The notes beneath the pieces were generated by a model, which did not search any database, had not been told where the DNA came from, and saw only the letters and a list, made by a program, of their open reading frames with translations. A stretch of 25,246 bases of DNA from Porticoccus sp965660005. Lineage in GTDB: Bacteria; Pseudomonadota; Gammaproteobacteria; Pseudomonadales; Porticoccaceae. Position numbers and translations under genes: made by a program. How positions within the stretch are numbered: the stretch's first letter is position 1; each line of letters opens with the position of its first letter. Below are positions 1 through 7,734 of this stretch, piece after piece. Location of the stretch: assembly GCF_965660005.1 (NCBI RefSeq), contig NZ_CBFHYF010000026.1, positions 1-25,246 of the forward strand, read 5' to 3'.

Positions 1-57
1 CTGATACTGTTGCTTTCGGGTACCGGCGACAGTGGTTTCCGATATCTGGACTTATGA
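1..57 (+). CDS. C-terminal tail of an unidentified plus-strand gene (partial)
   Basis: An open frame enters from the left edge in frame 1 and stops at TGA 55-57. It encodes LILLLSGTGDSGFRYLDL. The ending resembles the C-terminus of fold-type II PLP enzymes (the cysteine/threonine synthase superfamily often ends near a DSG-x-RYL motif). Eighteen residues are too few for assignment, so this is a weak guess. It converges on the MoxR gene, with 36 bp between the two stop codons. Confidence 0.35.
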   Translation: MILLLSGTGDSGFRYLDL

Positions 58-93
58 AGGCGGTTTGAGTCGCTGTCCTCTATTCTGGGGGGT

Positions 94-1179
94 TTATAGT
101 AACCGCCGCTGCTCAAATACCGCTTGCCAGTGTGCTCCTTCCTTAACCACCACTTCGGTTTCAAAATAGTGCTTCATGCGCCGCCGGTCGTCTTTGTTAT
201 CTTTCAGGGCTGCTCCGATCAGGAAGTGCACCAGATCGCCCATCTCCATCTTGCCGTTGCGATAGTAGTAGGCGTGGACCCCCATGGCGTGGGCCACAGA
301 CACGGCCTCTGCGGTAGACATTACGGTGGCCGCAAGTCGGTCGGTACTGCGGCCATCCAGCGTCTGCCCGTTGCGCAGTTCGTGGAAAATCGTCGTCAGT
401 ACTTCTATGATCTGGGCATCGGGCTTCACACCGACACCGGACAGGCGAATCAGTTTTTCCGACTCACTGGCGACCACCTCGATTTCGTCCCGCAGTTCAC
501 GAATGGGTGGTATGGTCTCGAAGTTCATGCGACGTTTGAGGGCCGCGCTCATGGCATTGACGCCTTTATCCAGGGAGTTGGACGTGGCGATGATATTAAA
601 ACCCTCCCGGGCGAAAAGTACGCCGTTTTCGCGCCCGAGTTCAGGCACCAGGATCTGTCTCTCTGACATGATCGACAGCATGGCATCCTGAATGTGCTGT
701 GGGCAGCGGGCAATCTCTTCGAAACGCACCAACTGGCCATCCATCATGCCCTGATAAACGGGGCTGGGTATCAGCGCCTCGATTGTGGGCCCAGTGCTCT
801 TCAATAAGGCTTCGTTCCAGCTGTAGAGCAGTTGGCTGACATCGGTAATGGCACCGCCCTGAATGGTCAGTGTGGATTGGCCGGAGATGGCGCTGGCCAA
901 TAATTCCGACAACCAGGACTTGGCGGTGCCCGGTTCGCCGATAAGCATCGCTCCACGGTTAGTGGCGAGACTGATAATAATCCGTGTCACCAATTCCCGT
1001 TGGGCGACAAATTTTCGTGGAATGCCCAGCTTGTCATCACCGAGAATAAACTTCTCCACGGCAAACGGAGACAGCTTCCAGCCCGGTGGTGCCGGGCCAG
1101 GATCCCAGTCGGCCAGCCGTTCCAGCTCGTCCCGGTAGAGGTTTTCGGCGCTGGGCCGCTGTATGGCTTTATCATTCAT
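94..1179 (-). CDS. MoxR-family AAA+ ATPase
   Basis: A complete AAA+ ATPase of about 361 residues. Numbering from the upstream TTG at 1185, it has Walker A GEPGTAKS (83-90), a Walker B-like LVRFEEIAR (152-160), sensor 1 IIATSN (198-203) and a sensor 2/arginine region KRRM (217-220). MoxR ATPases are cytoplasmic chaperone-like motors that usually work with VWA-domain partners. The N-terminal PPGWKLSP stretch and overall length recall the YehL branch, whose usual SWIM-zinc-finger and VWA partners are not seen here. The ATG at 1179 is chosen over TTG 1185. It lies 10 nt after the stop of the upstream secretion-ATPase fusion gene, so the two are probably cotranscribed. No gene follows it on the same strand, because a plus-strand gene ends at 57. 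The family call is secure; the cellular role is unknown. Confidence 0.88.
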   Translation of the reverse strand: MNDKAIQRPSAENLYRDELERLADWDPGPAPPGWKLSPFAVEKFILGDDKLGIPRKFVAQRELVTRIIISLATNRGAMLIGEPGTAKSWLSELLASAISGQSTLTIQGGAITDVSQLLYSWNEALLKSTGPTIEALIPSPVYQGMMDGQLVRFEEIARCPQHIQDAMLSIMSERQILVPELGRENGVLFAREGFNIIATSNSLDKGVNAMSAALKRRMNFETIPPIRELRDEIEVVASESEKLIRLSGVGVKPDAQIIEVLTTIFHELRNGQTLDGRSTDRLAATVMSTAEAVSVAHAMGVHAYYYRNGKMEMGDLVHFLIGAALKDNKDDRRRMKHYFETEVVVKEGAHWQAVFEQRRLL

Positions 1180-1189
1180 GATCAATGTC

Positions 1190-3487
1190 TCAGGAGGGTT
1201 TTTCCCATTGCCAGCGAGCTTCAGGCGCCATCCGCTCGGCCGGGAGAATACGGGGTAATTCAGAGAGCGGAATATTGCCCTGGATGACGTGGTCCAGTGC
1301 GCTGTCGCGCATGGTCACCAGTCCGCAATCCAGCGCCAGTTTGCGCAGCTCTCCCACCGGGATGTGGCGGGCGATGGCATTGCGCAGTTCGGGGTTGATG
1401 TGCAGGTATTCCACAACCCCCATGCGGCCGTGAGTACCGCTGTCATTACACTGTTCGCAACCCTTGCCGATAAACGAGCGGAAGCTGTGGGGTGTGCCAT
1501 CGGGAAACACTTCCTGAAGAATCGCCTTATCCGGTTCCGCCGGAACCCGGCAGTTGAGGCAAATACGTTTTGCCAGCCGTTGGGCGATTACAGCCAGCAG
1601 TTCGCTGGCCAGTGAGTTTGGGTGAACGCCCAGGTCATAGAGCCGCTGCATGGCATCGACGGCATCGTTGCAGTGCAATGTAGATAGCACCACATGACCG
1701 GTTTGAGAGGCCCGCATGGCCTCGACAGCGGTTTCATTGTCCCGGATTTCACCCACCAGGATCACATCCGGGTCCTGGCGGACGAAGGAGCGCATGGCAT
1801 CGGCAAAATTGAAGCCGATCTCGGGCCTTACCCGGGTTTGCTGGATATTTTTAATGGAGTATTCGATAGGGTCTTCCACGGTAATCACTTTCCGGGTGCC
1901 GTCATCGGCCAATAACTGCAGCCCGGCATACAGTGTTGTGCTTTTGCCCGATCCGGTGGGGCCAACCACCAGTACCAGGCCCGCGGGATTGCGTAGTAGC
2001 CGTCGGTAGTTGTCGGCAATTATGCTGGACAGCCCCAGTTTATCAATGCTGATCAGCTCGGAATTCTGAGGCAACAGGCGGATGACCACATGTTCGGCGT
2101 GAAGAGAGGGTTGCATCTGAATCCGCAAATCGAACAGGGCATCGCCTACCCGCAGGCGTGAGCGACCACCCTGGGGAAGGCGGCGCTCCGCAATGTTCAG
2201 GTCGGCGCGCAGCTTGATCACGTTGATCAGCCCGCGCAATTCACCGGGACTGATATCGTAGTGAGGCAGGTCGCGCAATTCACCATCGACCCGCAAGCGG
2301 ATTCTCACGGTGCGATGGTACTGCTCAATGTGCAGATCACTGGCGCGCTCGGCCACGGCATCCAGCAACATGGCTTCAAACAATGAGATCAGGTGAGCAC
2401 CCACCTCCGGCTTGGCGTTGCCCAGCAGATCCTGATCTTTCTCGGCAAGGATTTTTTCCTCATAGTCGGGGAGCGCTGTCGTATGGGCCTGCACAGAAAG
2501 GTCAGTGGCAGACCAGAGACGTCTGAAATCCGTCGGTGTGACCAGGATTTTTACCAGTTTGCGGCGAGGGAAGACCTGCTGAATTTCATCCATCGACGCA
2601 TCCGGATCACTGGTGGCAACCCTGAGAGTGTCGTGGTCGGCAAACAGCGGGATCAGTCGATGGTGATCGAGGAAGGCTTGAGAGAACCGGTTGAAAATCG
2701 CGGGATCCAGTCGCCTGAGTAAAATTTCGACATTGCCAAGCTCGAGATTGTAGCGTTTGGCCAGGGACCGGTATAACGCCATATCATCTACATTAATCAA
2801 TTGCCGGACTTCGTCGATAATCAGGCTGTTATTGGCTTTTGCACGAATTCTCGCTTCGTTGAGAATTTCCCGGTTGACGATGCCGAGCTCGATCAGGGTC
2901 TGGTCGCTTTTGCAGTCAAAGCTAACCAATCCCTGTTCGATACGGTGGGTTTTCTGCTGTTCATCCTGAGCATACTTTACCAGTCGCAACAACGTCGATT
3001 CTGTTCGTTCAACGCACACCAGTTGGCCACCGGGGGCTAGTTGGTGGAGTAACGTCGAGAGGCTCTTGAGGTTGGGGGTGGTGACCATGATGATGTCGAA
3101 GGGGGCAAACTGTGGGGCGCCCTCTGCACCTTCGCCATTGAGCACAATGACATTTTTCAGTTTCAGTCGGTTGATTTTTTCCATTGCGGCATCTGCAAGG
3201 GAGGCAATTTTCTCGATCCCGACGACCCTGTTGGCGATTTTCGCCAGCACCGCGCAGGGGTAACCAAGCCCTGCCCCTACATGCAGTACTCCGGGATGGT
3301 CCGGTAACGTCAGTACACTGAAGATCTGTTTCAATGTCTCGGAGGTGGGAATGCTTTTTCCCGCTACCAGCGATCCATCCTCGCAGCTGATAAAGTGCTG
3401 TCGATCAACTGCCTCGAGGGCGGCTTCGAAACGTGGATCAATTTTCCGGTTGGCGTGGTTGTACTGTTGGGTGGTGGATATTTTCAT
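1190..3487 (-). CDS. PCMT-like methyltransferase domain fused to GspE/PilB-type secretion ATPase
   Basis: This is a protein of about 765 residues; positions below are numbered from a GTG at 3505 (771 aa). Residues about 20-185 form a protein-L-isoaspartate methyltransferase-like domain with the SAM-binding motif VLHVGAGLGY (73-82) and a late LAPGGQLV strand (156-163). Residues about 205-335 look like an MshEN/GspE N-terminal domain (LIELGIVNREILNEA). The C-terminal half is a full type II/IV secretion motor: Walker A GPTGSGKST (515-523), Walker B VILVGEIRD (581-589), His box GHVVLSTLH (603-611), and a CLNC (649-652)/CEQC (683-686) zinc site. Such ATPases power assembly of type IV pili or T2SS pseudopili at the inner membrane. 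In the PCMT part, the usual QTISQP catalytic segment is replaced by GKSIPTSE, so isoaspartyl repair activity is doubtful. ATG 3487 is preferred because it opens directly on MKISTTQQ. No pilin, secretin or platform gene is present in the window. Confidence 0.85.
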   Translation of the reverse strand: MKISTTQQYNHANRKIDPRFEAALEAVDRQHFISCEDGSLVAGKSIPTSETLKQIFSVLTLPDHPGVLHVGAGLGYPCAVLAKIANRVVGIEKIASLADAAMEKINRLKLKNVIVLNGEGAEGAPQFAPFDIIMVTTPNLKSLSTLLHQLAPGGQLVCVERTESTLLRLVKYAQDEQQKTHRIEQGLVSFDCKSDQTLIELGIVNREILNEARIRAKANNSLIIDEVRQLINVDDMALYRSLAKRYNLELGNVEILLRRLDPAIFNRFSQAFLDHHRLIPLFADHDTLRVATSDPDASMDEIQQVFPRRKLVKILVTPTDFRRLWSATDLSVQAHTTALPDYEEKILAEKDQDLLGNAKPEVGAHLISLFEAMLLDAVAERASDLHIEQYHRTVRIRLRVDGELRDLPHYDISPGELRGLINVIKLRADLNIAERRLPQGGRSRLRVGDALFDLRIQMQPSLHAEHVVIRLLPQNSELISIDKLGLSSIIADNYRRLLRNPAGLVLVVGPTGSGKSTTLYAGLQLLADDGTRKVITVEDPIEYSIKNIQQTRVRPEIGFNFADAMRSFVRQDPDVILVGEIRDNETAVEAMRASQTGHVVLSTLHCNDAVDAMQRLYDLGVHPNSLASELLAVIAQRLAKRICLNCRVPAEPDKAILQEVFPDGTPHSFRSFIGKGCEQCNDSGTHGRMGVVEYLHINPELRNAIARHIPVGELRKLALDCGLVTMRDSALDHVIQGNIPLSELPRILPAERMAPEARWQWEKPS

Positions 3488-3656
3488 AATGTCTTCTCTA
3501 ACCACGACAGTGACAAAATCAGAAGGTCGGGGAGCTCTGTCGGGGCACGATTATTCAAGCATTAAAAGTAGCATTTTGCCGCGCTTGATAACAGTGCCTG
3601 GTGCCAGGTGCATCGAAGGGTTTACCGGTGGTCTGGTCTGGTTTAGTCTGCCGTTC

Positions 3657-4292
3657 ATGCCTTTCGAGAAGAAGTATAAAATCCAGCTGACTGACAGCAC
3701 GTTTCGTCGTATGGATGAGTCACCTGATGAGCAGTTTTACCGTATTGCGCGGTTTACCAGCCATATTGATGCCGGTGCGATTGACCGGGTGACCGGGCTG
3801 TATCGAGAATATCTGTCTGCCGGAATGGCAGTACTGGATCTGATGAGCAGCTGGCTCAGTCACTTGCCCGAAGAGATGGAATTCAGTCGTGTGGTAGGAC
3901 TGGGCATGAACGACCGGGAGATGACGCGCAATCAACAGCTCGATCAATGGGTGGTGCAGAATCTGAACCAGGAACCCTCACTGCCGTTTATCGACGGTGA
4001 GTTTGATGCGGGATTGATCTGTGTCTCGATTGACTACCTGACGGATCCCGTCTCAGTATTGCGTGATCTGGGCCGGGCGCTCAGGCCCGACGCACCGTTG
4101 GTTATCACCTACTCAAACCGCTTTTTTGAATCAAAAGCGACTGCTGCCTGGTTGTATCTGAACGATGAGCAGCGTGCCTATCTGATCAAGACTTTTCTTG
4201 AAGAAGCGGGTTGCTACCGGGACATTGAAATGATGGATCGCAGCCCCCCGTCCGGCGACCCGTTGTTTGCCGTTGTTGCCAGAGTGGCCTGA
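3657..4292 (+). CDS. class I SAM-dependent methyltransferase-like protein
   Basis: This encodes 211 residues from ATG 3657. The frame is open back to 3345, but the upstream part runs antisense to the coding start of the GspE fusion and reads like non-coding sequence. The product has the layout of a type-11 methyltransferase: VLDLMSSWLSHLP as a degenerate motif I, VVGLGMNDREM, then PFIDGEFDAGLICVSIDYLTDPVSVLRDLGRALRPDAPLV split over the post-II to III strands. The classical GxGxG of motif I is missing, so SAM binding may be weak or atypical. The gene is divergent from the PCMT-GspE gene, with 169 bp between the two starts. It converges on the PRPP-synthetase homologue, with 8 bp between the stops. 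No clear Shine-Dalgarno sequence is visible. The substrate cannot be inferred. Confidence 0.7.
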   Translation: MPFEKKYKIQLTDSTFRRMDESPDEQFYRIARFTSHIDAGAIDRVTGLYREYLSAGMAVLDLMSSWLSHLPEEMEFSRVVGLGMNDREMTRNQQLDQWVVQNLNQEPSLPFIDGEFDAGLICVSIDYLTDPVSVLRDLGRALRPDAPLVITYSNRFFESKATAAWLYLNDEQRAYLIKTFLEEAGCYRDIEMMDRSPPSGDPLFAVVARVA

Positions 4293-4300
4293 CCGATTCA

Positions 4301-5206
4301 TTATCCGGCAGCCAGATATTCCTGCATGGCAGGCACCAGCAGGGTAGTCACATCAATCCGGTTGGTGACATGGGGAATGGTGTTGCAGGTGGCCAGTTCC
4401 GTCAGGCCGGACTGCATCAGCAGCACATCGACGCTATCGGCAAATATGCCGTGTATCGCCGCGCATTTTACCCGGGTGATACCCTGTTGCCGCAGTGCCT
4501 GAAGACACTTCAGGATGGTTTGACCACTAGAAATGACATCGTCAATGATCACCGCTGTTCGATCCCGGTAACCCGAAACATCGGGCAGCGTGACTAGCAC
4601 ATCGCGGTCGCCGTGCCGTTGCTTTTCTCCGATCACATAGGGGTGACCACTGGCCGTGGCCACCCGGGAGACCCACTGCTCGCTCTCGCTGTCAGGTCCT
4701 ATCAGCAACAACGAGGCCTGATTGGTCAGCCATTCGGTGAGCGCTACTGTGCCTTCAATCCTGGTAGTGGGGACGGTGTAGATGTCGGCAAGCGAATGGT
4801 AGCGATGCAAGTGAGGATCCACCGTCACCAGCCAGTCGATATGGCTTGACAGCATGCGGGCAAACAAGCGTGAGGTGACCGCTTCGCCGTCATGAAAACG
4901 GCAGTCCTGACGCATGTAGCAGAGGTAGGGGGCTACCAGTCCAATCGAGCTTGCGCCCAGTTCACGCAGCGTTTCCAGCAGAAAGGTCAGCGGAAGGTAT
5001 TTGCCATTGGGATTAGCCAGATTGGCCACCACAATGCAGTGACATCCGATCACTGGAGTGACAACTTTGAGATAGGTTTCCCCGTCCGGAAACAGACGAG
5101 TCTCGAGTATCCCCTCAGCTCCTGCCAGATCATGGCACAGGGGTGCCAGCAGGGGGTGATTATCGAGGGAGAATAGCAGTGGTGGTTGTTTGTCGGGATG
5201 GTTCAT
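4301..5206 (-). CDS. ribose-phosphate pyrophosphokinase (PRPP synthetase) homologue
   Basis: A 301-residue phosphoribosyltransferase-fold protein. It has the family's FPDGE segment (39-43), the catalytic flexible-loop region RQDCRFHDGEAVTS (99-112) and a PRPP/ribose-5-phosphate loop VIIDDVISSGQT (219-230) in place of the common DDMIDTAGT. The PRPP signature region reads VDPHLHRYHSLADI rather than the bacterial VDLHADQIQGFFDI, so this is probably a divergent or archaeal-like paralogue and not the housekeeping Prs. Its ATG overlaps the stop of the AMP phosphorylase gene by 4 nt (ATGA), which indicates translational coupling. Prs makes PRPP from ribose 5-phosphate and ATP. Pairing with a nucleotide phosphorylase suggests a role in nucleotide salvage or turnover of ribose phosphates. 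The activity is inferred. Confidence 0.86.
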   Translation of the reverse strand: MNHPDKQPPLLFSLDNHPLLAPLCHDLAGAEGILETRLFPDGETYLKVVTPVIGCHCIVVANLANPNGKYLPLTFLLETLRELGASSIGLVAPYLCYMRQDCRFHDGEAVTSRLFARMLSSHIDWLVTVDPHLHRYHSLADIYTVPTTRIEGTVALTEWLTNQASLLLIGPDSESEQWVSRVATASGHPYVIGEKQRHGDRDVLVTLPDVSGYRDRTAVIIDDVISSGQTILKCLQALRQQGITRVKCAAIHGIFADSVDVLLMQSGLTELATCNTIPHVTNRIDVTTLLVPAMQEYLAAG

Positions 5207-6714
5207 GATGGATCACCAATACTGAAAACAGGGCCATTATCCCGATAAAAAGCAAGCGCATAGTCCCGCTCTCCCTTGCTCTCCGAAAACAGGGTAAAAA
5301 GTGGCTGTCCTTTTGCCACAGGCTCCCCAAGGTAGGCCGCCAGGCGAAGCCCCGCTGCCGGATCTGTGGGCGCTCCGGCCAGTTTTGCCACTCTGGCCAG
5401 TCTGCGATTGTCGATTGCCGTGATGACACCATCCTGATTGGCCTCCTCGATGTGTTGGTAACGGGCATCGGGCAGCGTTTTCAGGCCACCCTGGGCACGG
5501 GTAATGCGCTGGAATTGCCGCCAAGCCTGCCCGCTATCCAGTATGTCGGTGGCTTGGTGGATACAGGCCTCAACACCTTTACTCTCGGCCATGTCCAGCA
5601 GGTTGGCGGCGAGGAACAGGGAGCGCTCCCGTAAATCCCTAGGCGCGTTCGCCTCACATTGCAGGACGGATAAAATATCCCGGGCTTCTTCAACCGGTCC
5701 TATGCCATAGCCGATTGGTGCGCTGCCATCCGTAATTAGGCAGCGCAGTTGAATTCCGCAGGCCGCCCCCACTAGCGTGAACATGGATGCCAGTCTTTTG
5801 GCTTCTTCCTGGCTTCTGATTTTGGCTGTTGTGCCAACGGGAATATCGATCACTGCATGGGTTGAGCCCGCTGCTATTTTTTTGGATAACACCGATGCGA
5901 TCATCTGGCCCTCGCCATCCAGGTCCAGTGCCCGTTCCACCCGGATCAGCAGATCATCAACCGGACTCAGGTTGACGCCACCGCCCCACACCAGACAGGC
6001 ATCGGTTGCGCCGACCACGTGACGGATTTCTTCCAGCTTCAGGTTGACGTTGGTCAGGGTATCCATGGTGTCTGCGGTGCCCGATGGCGAGGTGATTGCC
6101 CGGGATGACGTTTTCGGAATAATCAGCCCCGCTGAACTGACAATCGAAACCAGAATGGGTGTGGTGCGATTGCCCGGCAGTCCGCCAATACAATGCTTGT
6201 CGAATATCCGTAGGCGGCCCGGCCACTCGAGTCGCTTGCCGCAATCCACCATCGCTTTGGTGAGGCTGATGATCTCGTCAACATCCAGTCTGTTGCCTGC
6301 GCAGGCGCTGAGAAAGCTGGCGATGGCAATGTCGGTGTAATGATGACCGCTGATGTCCGTGATGATATTTTTAATATCGGACTCACTGAGCTTGTGACCG
6401 TATATTTTCTTGCGGACCAGGCTCAGCGAGTTCAGCAGTGGTGCATTATGGATCATGACCCTGTCGCCGCTTTTGATCTTCAGGTCGCGTATGGCAACTT
6501 TGGAGAGCCCGGCATAACCCTCGGGCAGAATGTGGTTGTCCACCACGTTCAAGGTGGCAATCAGCGAGAGACCGTTGCTTTTCAGTGTCAGGCGACTGCT
6601 GGCGGAGAAGCCTTCCGACTGGCAAACCGGCGAATCCTTGCGCATGTACACAACGGATTCCTGGTGGGTATCGATACCCATATCGACCACTTTGACAACA
6701 TGATCCATCTCCAT
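5203..6714 (-). CDS. deoA: AMP phosphorylase / thymidine phosphorylase family protein
   Basis: A 503-residue protein from ATG 6714. That start is selected because AGGAG sits 6 nt before it, at about 6721-6725. Numbered from this start, KHCIGGLPGNRTTP lies at 173-186 and KTSSRAITSPSGTADTMD at 201-218. These match the phosphate- and nucleobase-binding signature of the pyrimidine-nucleoside phosphorylase family in the form found in archaeal AMP phosphorylases. The extra N-terminal beta-domain of about 80 residues also fits the roughly 500-aa archaeal type; E. coli DeoA is shorter. Characterised archaeal members convert NMP + Pi to nucleobase + ribose 1,5-bisphosphate. No R15P isomerase or RuBisCO is present in the window. 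The gene is the first of a two-gene operon with the PRPP-synthetase homologue. Nucleotide versus nucleoside specificity is not proven by sequence. Confidence 0.88.
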   Translation of the reverse strand: MEMDHVVKVVDMGIDTHQESVVYMRKDSPVCQSEGFSASSRLTLKSNGLSLIATLNVVDNHILPEGYAGLSKVAIRDLKIKSGDRVMIHNAPLLNSLSLVRKKIYGHKLSESDIKNIITDISGHHYTDIAIASFLSACAGNRLDVDEIISLTKAMVDCGKRLEWPGRLRIFDKHCIGGLPGNRTTPILVSIVSSAGLIIPKTSSRAITSPSGTADTMDTLTNVNLKLEEIRHVVGATDACLVWGGGVNLSPVDDLLIRVERALDLDGEGQMIASVLSKKIAAGSTHAVIDIPVGTTAKIRSQEEAKRLASMFTLVGAACGIQLRCLITDGSAPIGYGIGPVEEARDILSVLQCEANAPRDLRERSLFLAANLLDMAESKGVEACIHQATDILDSGQAWRQFQRITRAQGGLKTLPDARYQHIEEANQDGVITAIDNRRLARVAKLAGAPTDPAAGLRLAAYLGEPVAKGQPLFTLFSESKGERDYALAFYRDNGPVFSIGDPS

Positions 6715-6751
6715 ACACAACTCCTGCCGAACAGTGACCATCAACGTCTGA

Positions 6752-6802
6752 TACCGGGATTATTTTGTTACCGGGACTATCTTGTTACCGGGACTATTCT
6801 AG
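6752..6802. repeat. three tandem 17-bp repeats upstream of the AMP phosphorylase
   Basis: Three contiguous 17-bp units start at 6752, 6769 and 6786. Their consensus is TACCGGGACTATCTTGT, and the outer two copies differ at the ends. They lie 38-88 bp upstream of ATG 6714, where a promoter or operator would be expected. Each unit carries the core TACCGGGA. The 264-bp gap (6715-6978) otherwise holds only a dispersed repeat copy at 6798-6824 and no convincing gene. An operator array is possible, and so is simple slippage expansion. Confidence 0.75.
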
Positions 6803-6824
6803 GGCCTGTTCGCAGTAATTTGTT
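6798..6824. repeat. dispersed 27-bp repeat, copy 1
   Basis: This stretch matches 20567-20593 at 22 of 27 positions, with shared core TCTAG-x-GCCTGT and TAATTTG. Both copies are intergenic. In this copy CTGTTCG (6807-6813) and CGAACAG (6828-6834) also form an inverted repeat. No function is assignable; it may be a dispersed intergenic element family. Confidence 0.5.
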
Positions 6825-6978
6825 ACCCGAACAGACATTTTCCTGACCGGCCTCGATCAGGATTGGTTGAACAGTCTGATGGTGAGGGGCAGCCTGTGGG
6901 GTTTGTCGGGTGTTTGCTGTCAGAGTCGAGCAGGTAATGTGCAATGTAGCGGCGAAGATTTGTCCCGTACACTCCATA

Positions 6979-7635
6979 TCAGTCTGTGTGATTGAGCCAT
7001 CGGCGGCCTATCCAGTAGTCCGCACTGCAGTAGCGGCCTCCGCCCGTAAAAAAGAGTGACAGCAGCATGATGAAATAGGTGGCGGCAAACTCGATGCCAT
7101 TATTCAGAATGACGATATTGCCCTTGCCGGTTAACCAGGAGTAGTTGCCATGCTCCCTGAGCAGGCTCCGGGCGGCTGACAAGCGTTCCCCCACTGCTGC
7201 ACTGTTTGTGAGGCTCTGCTCTGCTGCCGGAATACCGATGATGGCCAGAGGGCGGGCCATACTGGTGGACGAGTCCGAGGGGGCTATGGCAAACCAGCCG
7301 TTGTCCCAGTGAACCGCGAAGGCAGCTACCAGCATGGTAACCATCAGCGGAACAGCAATCAGGCGTGTCCCCAGCCCCACCAGCAGCAGGAATCCGCCAA
7401 CCAGCTCTGTGGTGGTGGCCACACCTGCCATCAACTAGGGGAGTGGCAGCCCCAGCCCCCAATCCGGGTTGCCCATCCAGCTGACGGTGCTCTCGAAGGC
7501 GAGCAGTTTGGTCAGGCCCGCTGTGATGAAAACCGGTGCCAGGAAAAAGCGCAGCAACAACGGGGCTAGAAAATCGGCTTGTCGGGTTGTATTGAACCAC
7601 CGGTGAATGCGATGAATAAATGGAGTTCCGTTCAT
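6979..7635 (-). pseudogene. DoxX-family membrane protein interrupted by an in-frame amber codon
   Basis: From ATG 7635 the frame encodes 66 residues with a first membrane segment (FLAPLLLRFFLAPVFITAGL), then stops at TAG 7435-7437. The same frame continues to 6979 with MMAGVATTTELVGGFLLLVG, two or three more hydrophobic helices and the tail GGGRYCSADYWIGRRW. Joined, the halves give one normal DoxX protein of about 218 residues, the type that accompanies HvfA/Gig-like peptide operons. The codon order is PLP-TAG-TTG-ATG-GCA, so an ATG lies 3 nt after the stop and reinitiation could yield a split protein. A CAG-to-TAG change or a base-call error would also explain it. It sits about 100 bp downstream of hvfA. 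It is annotated here as broken, but expression as two pieces is not excluded. Confidence 0.8.
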
Positions 7636-7680
7636 AATGTCTTGCCAATGTGATTGACTATCAGGAAGGAAAGCAAGGAA

Positions 7681-7700
7681 GGGTGGCCGGTTGGCCACCC
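7681..7700 (-). terminator. hairpin between hvfA and doxX
   Basis: A perfect 8-bp stem, GGGTGGCC/GGCCACCC, with a GGTT loop lies between the hvfA stop and the doxX start. On the minus strand it is followed by a T-rich but interrupted CCTTGCTTTCC tract. It may act as a leaky terminator or mRNA-end stabiliser, giving more peptide transcript than DoxX transcript. Confidence 0.5.
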
Positions 7701-7734
7701 TCCCGAGGTGTAAAATCAACCGGGTGTCGGCGAA

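Noticed and set aside
3345..3656. N-terminal extension of the plus-strand methyltransferase-like ORF
   Set aside because: It overlaps the start of the GspE fusion gene antisense and reads as non-coding. The family-like sequence begins at ATG 3657.
6777..6977. 66-codon minus-strand ORF directly after doxX
   Set aside because: No recognisable domain, no ribosome site, and its 3' end is made of the 17-bp promoter repeats. Probably chance.
7100..7648. Alternative 182-codon minus-strand frame over doxX, which would avoid the amber codon
   Set aside because: Its translation is rich in Gly, His and Pro and lacks membrane segments. The DoxX signature is in the other frame on both sides of the TAG.
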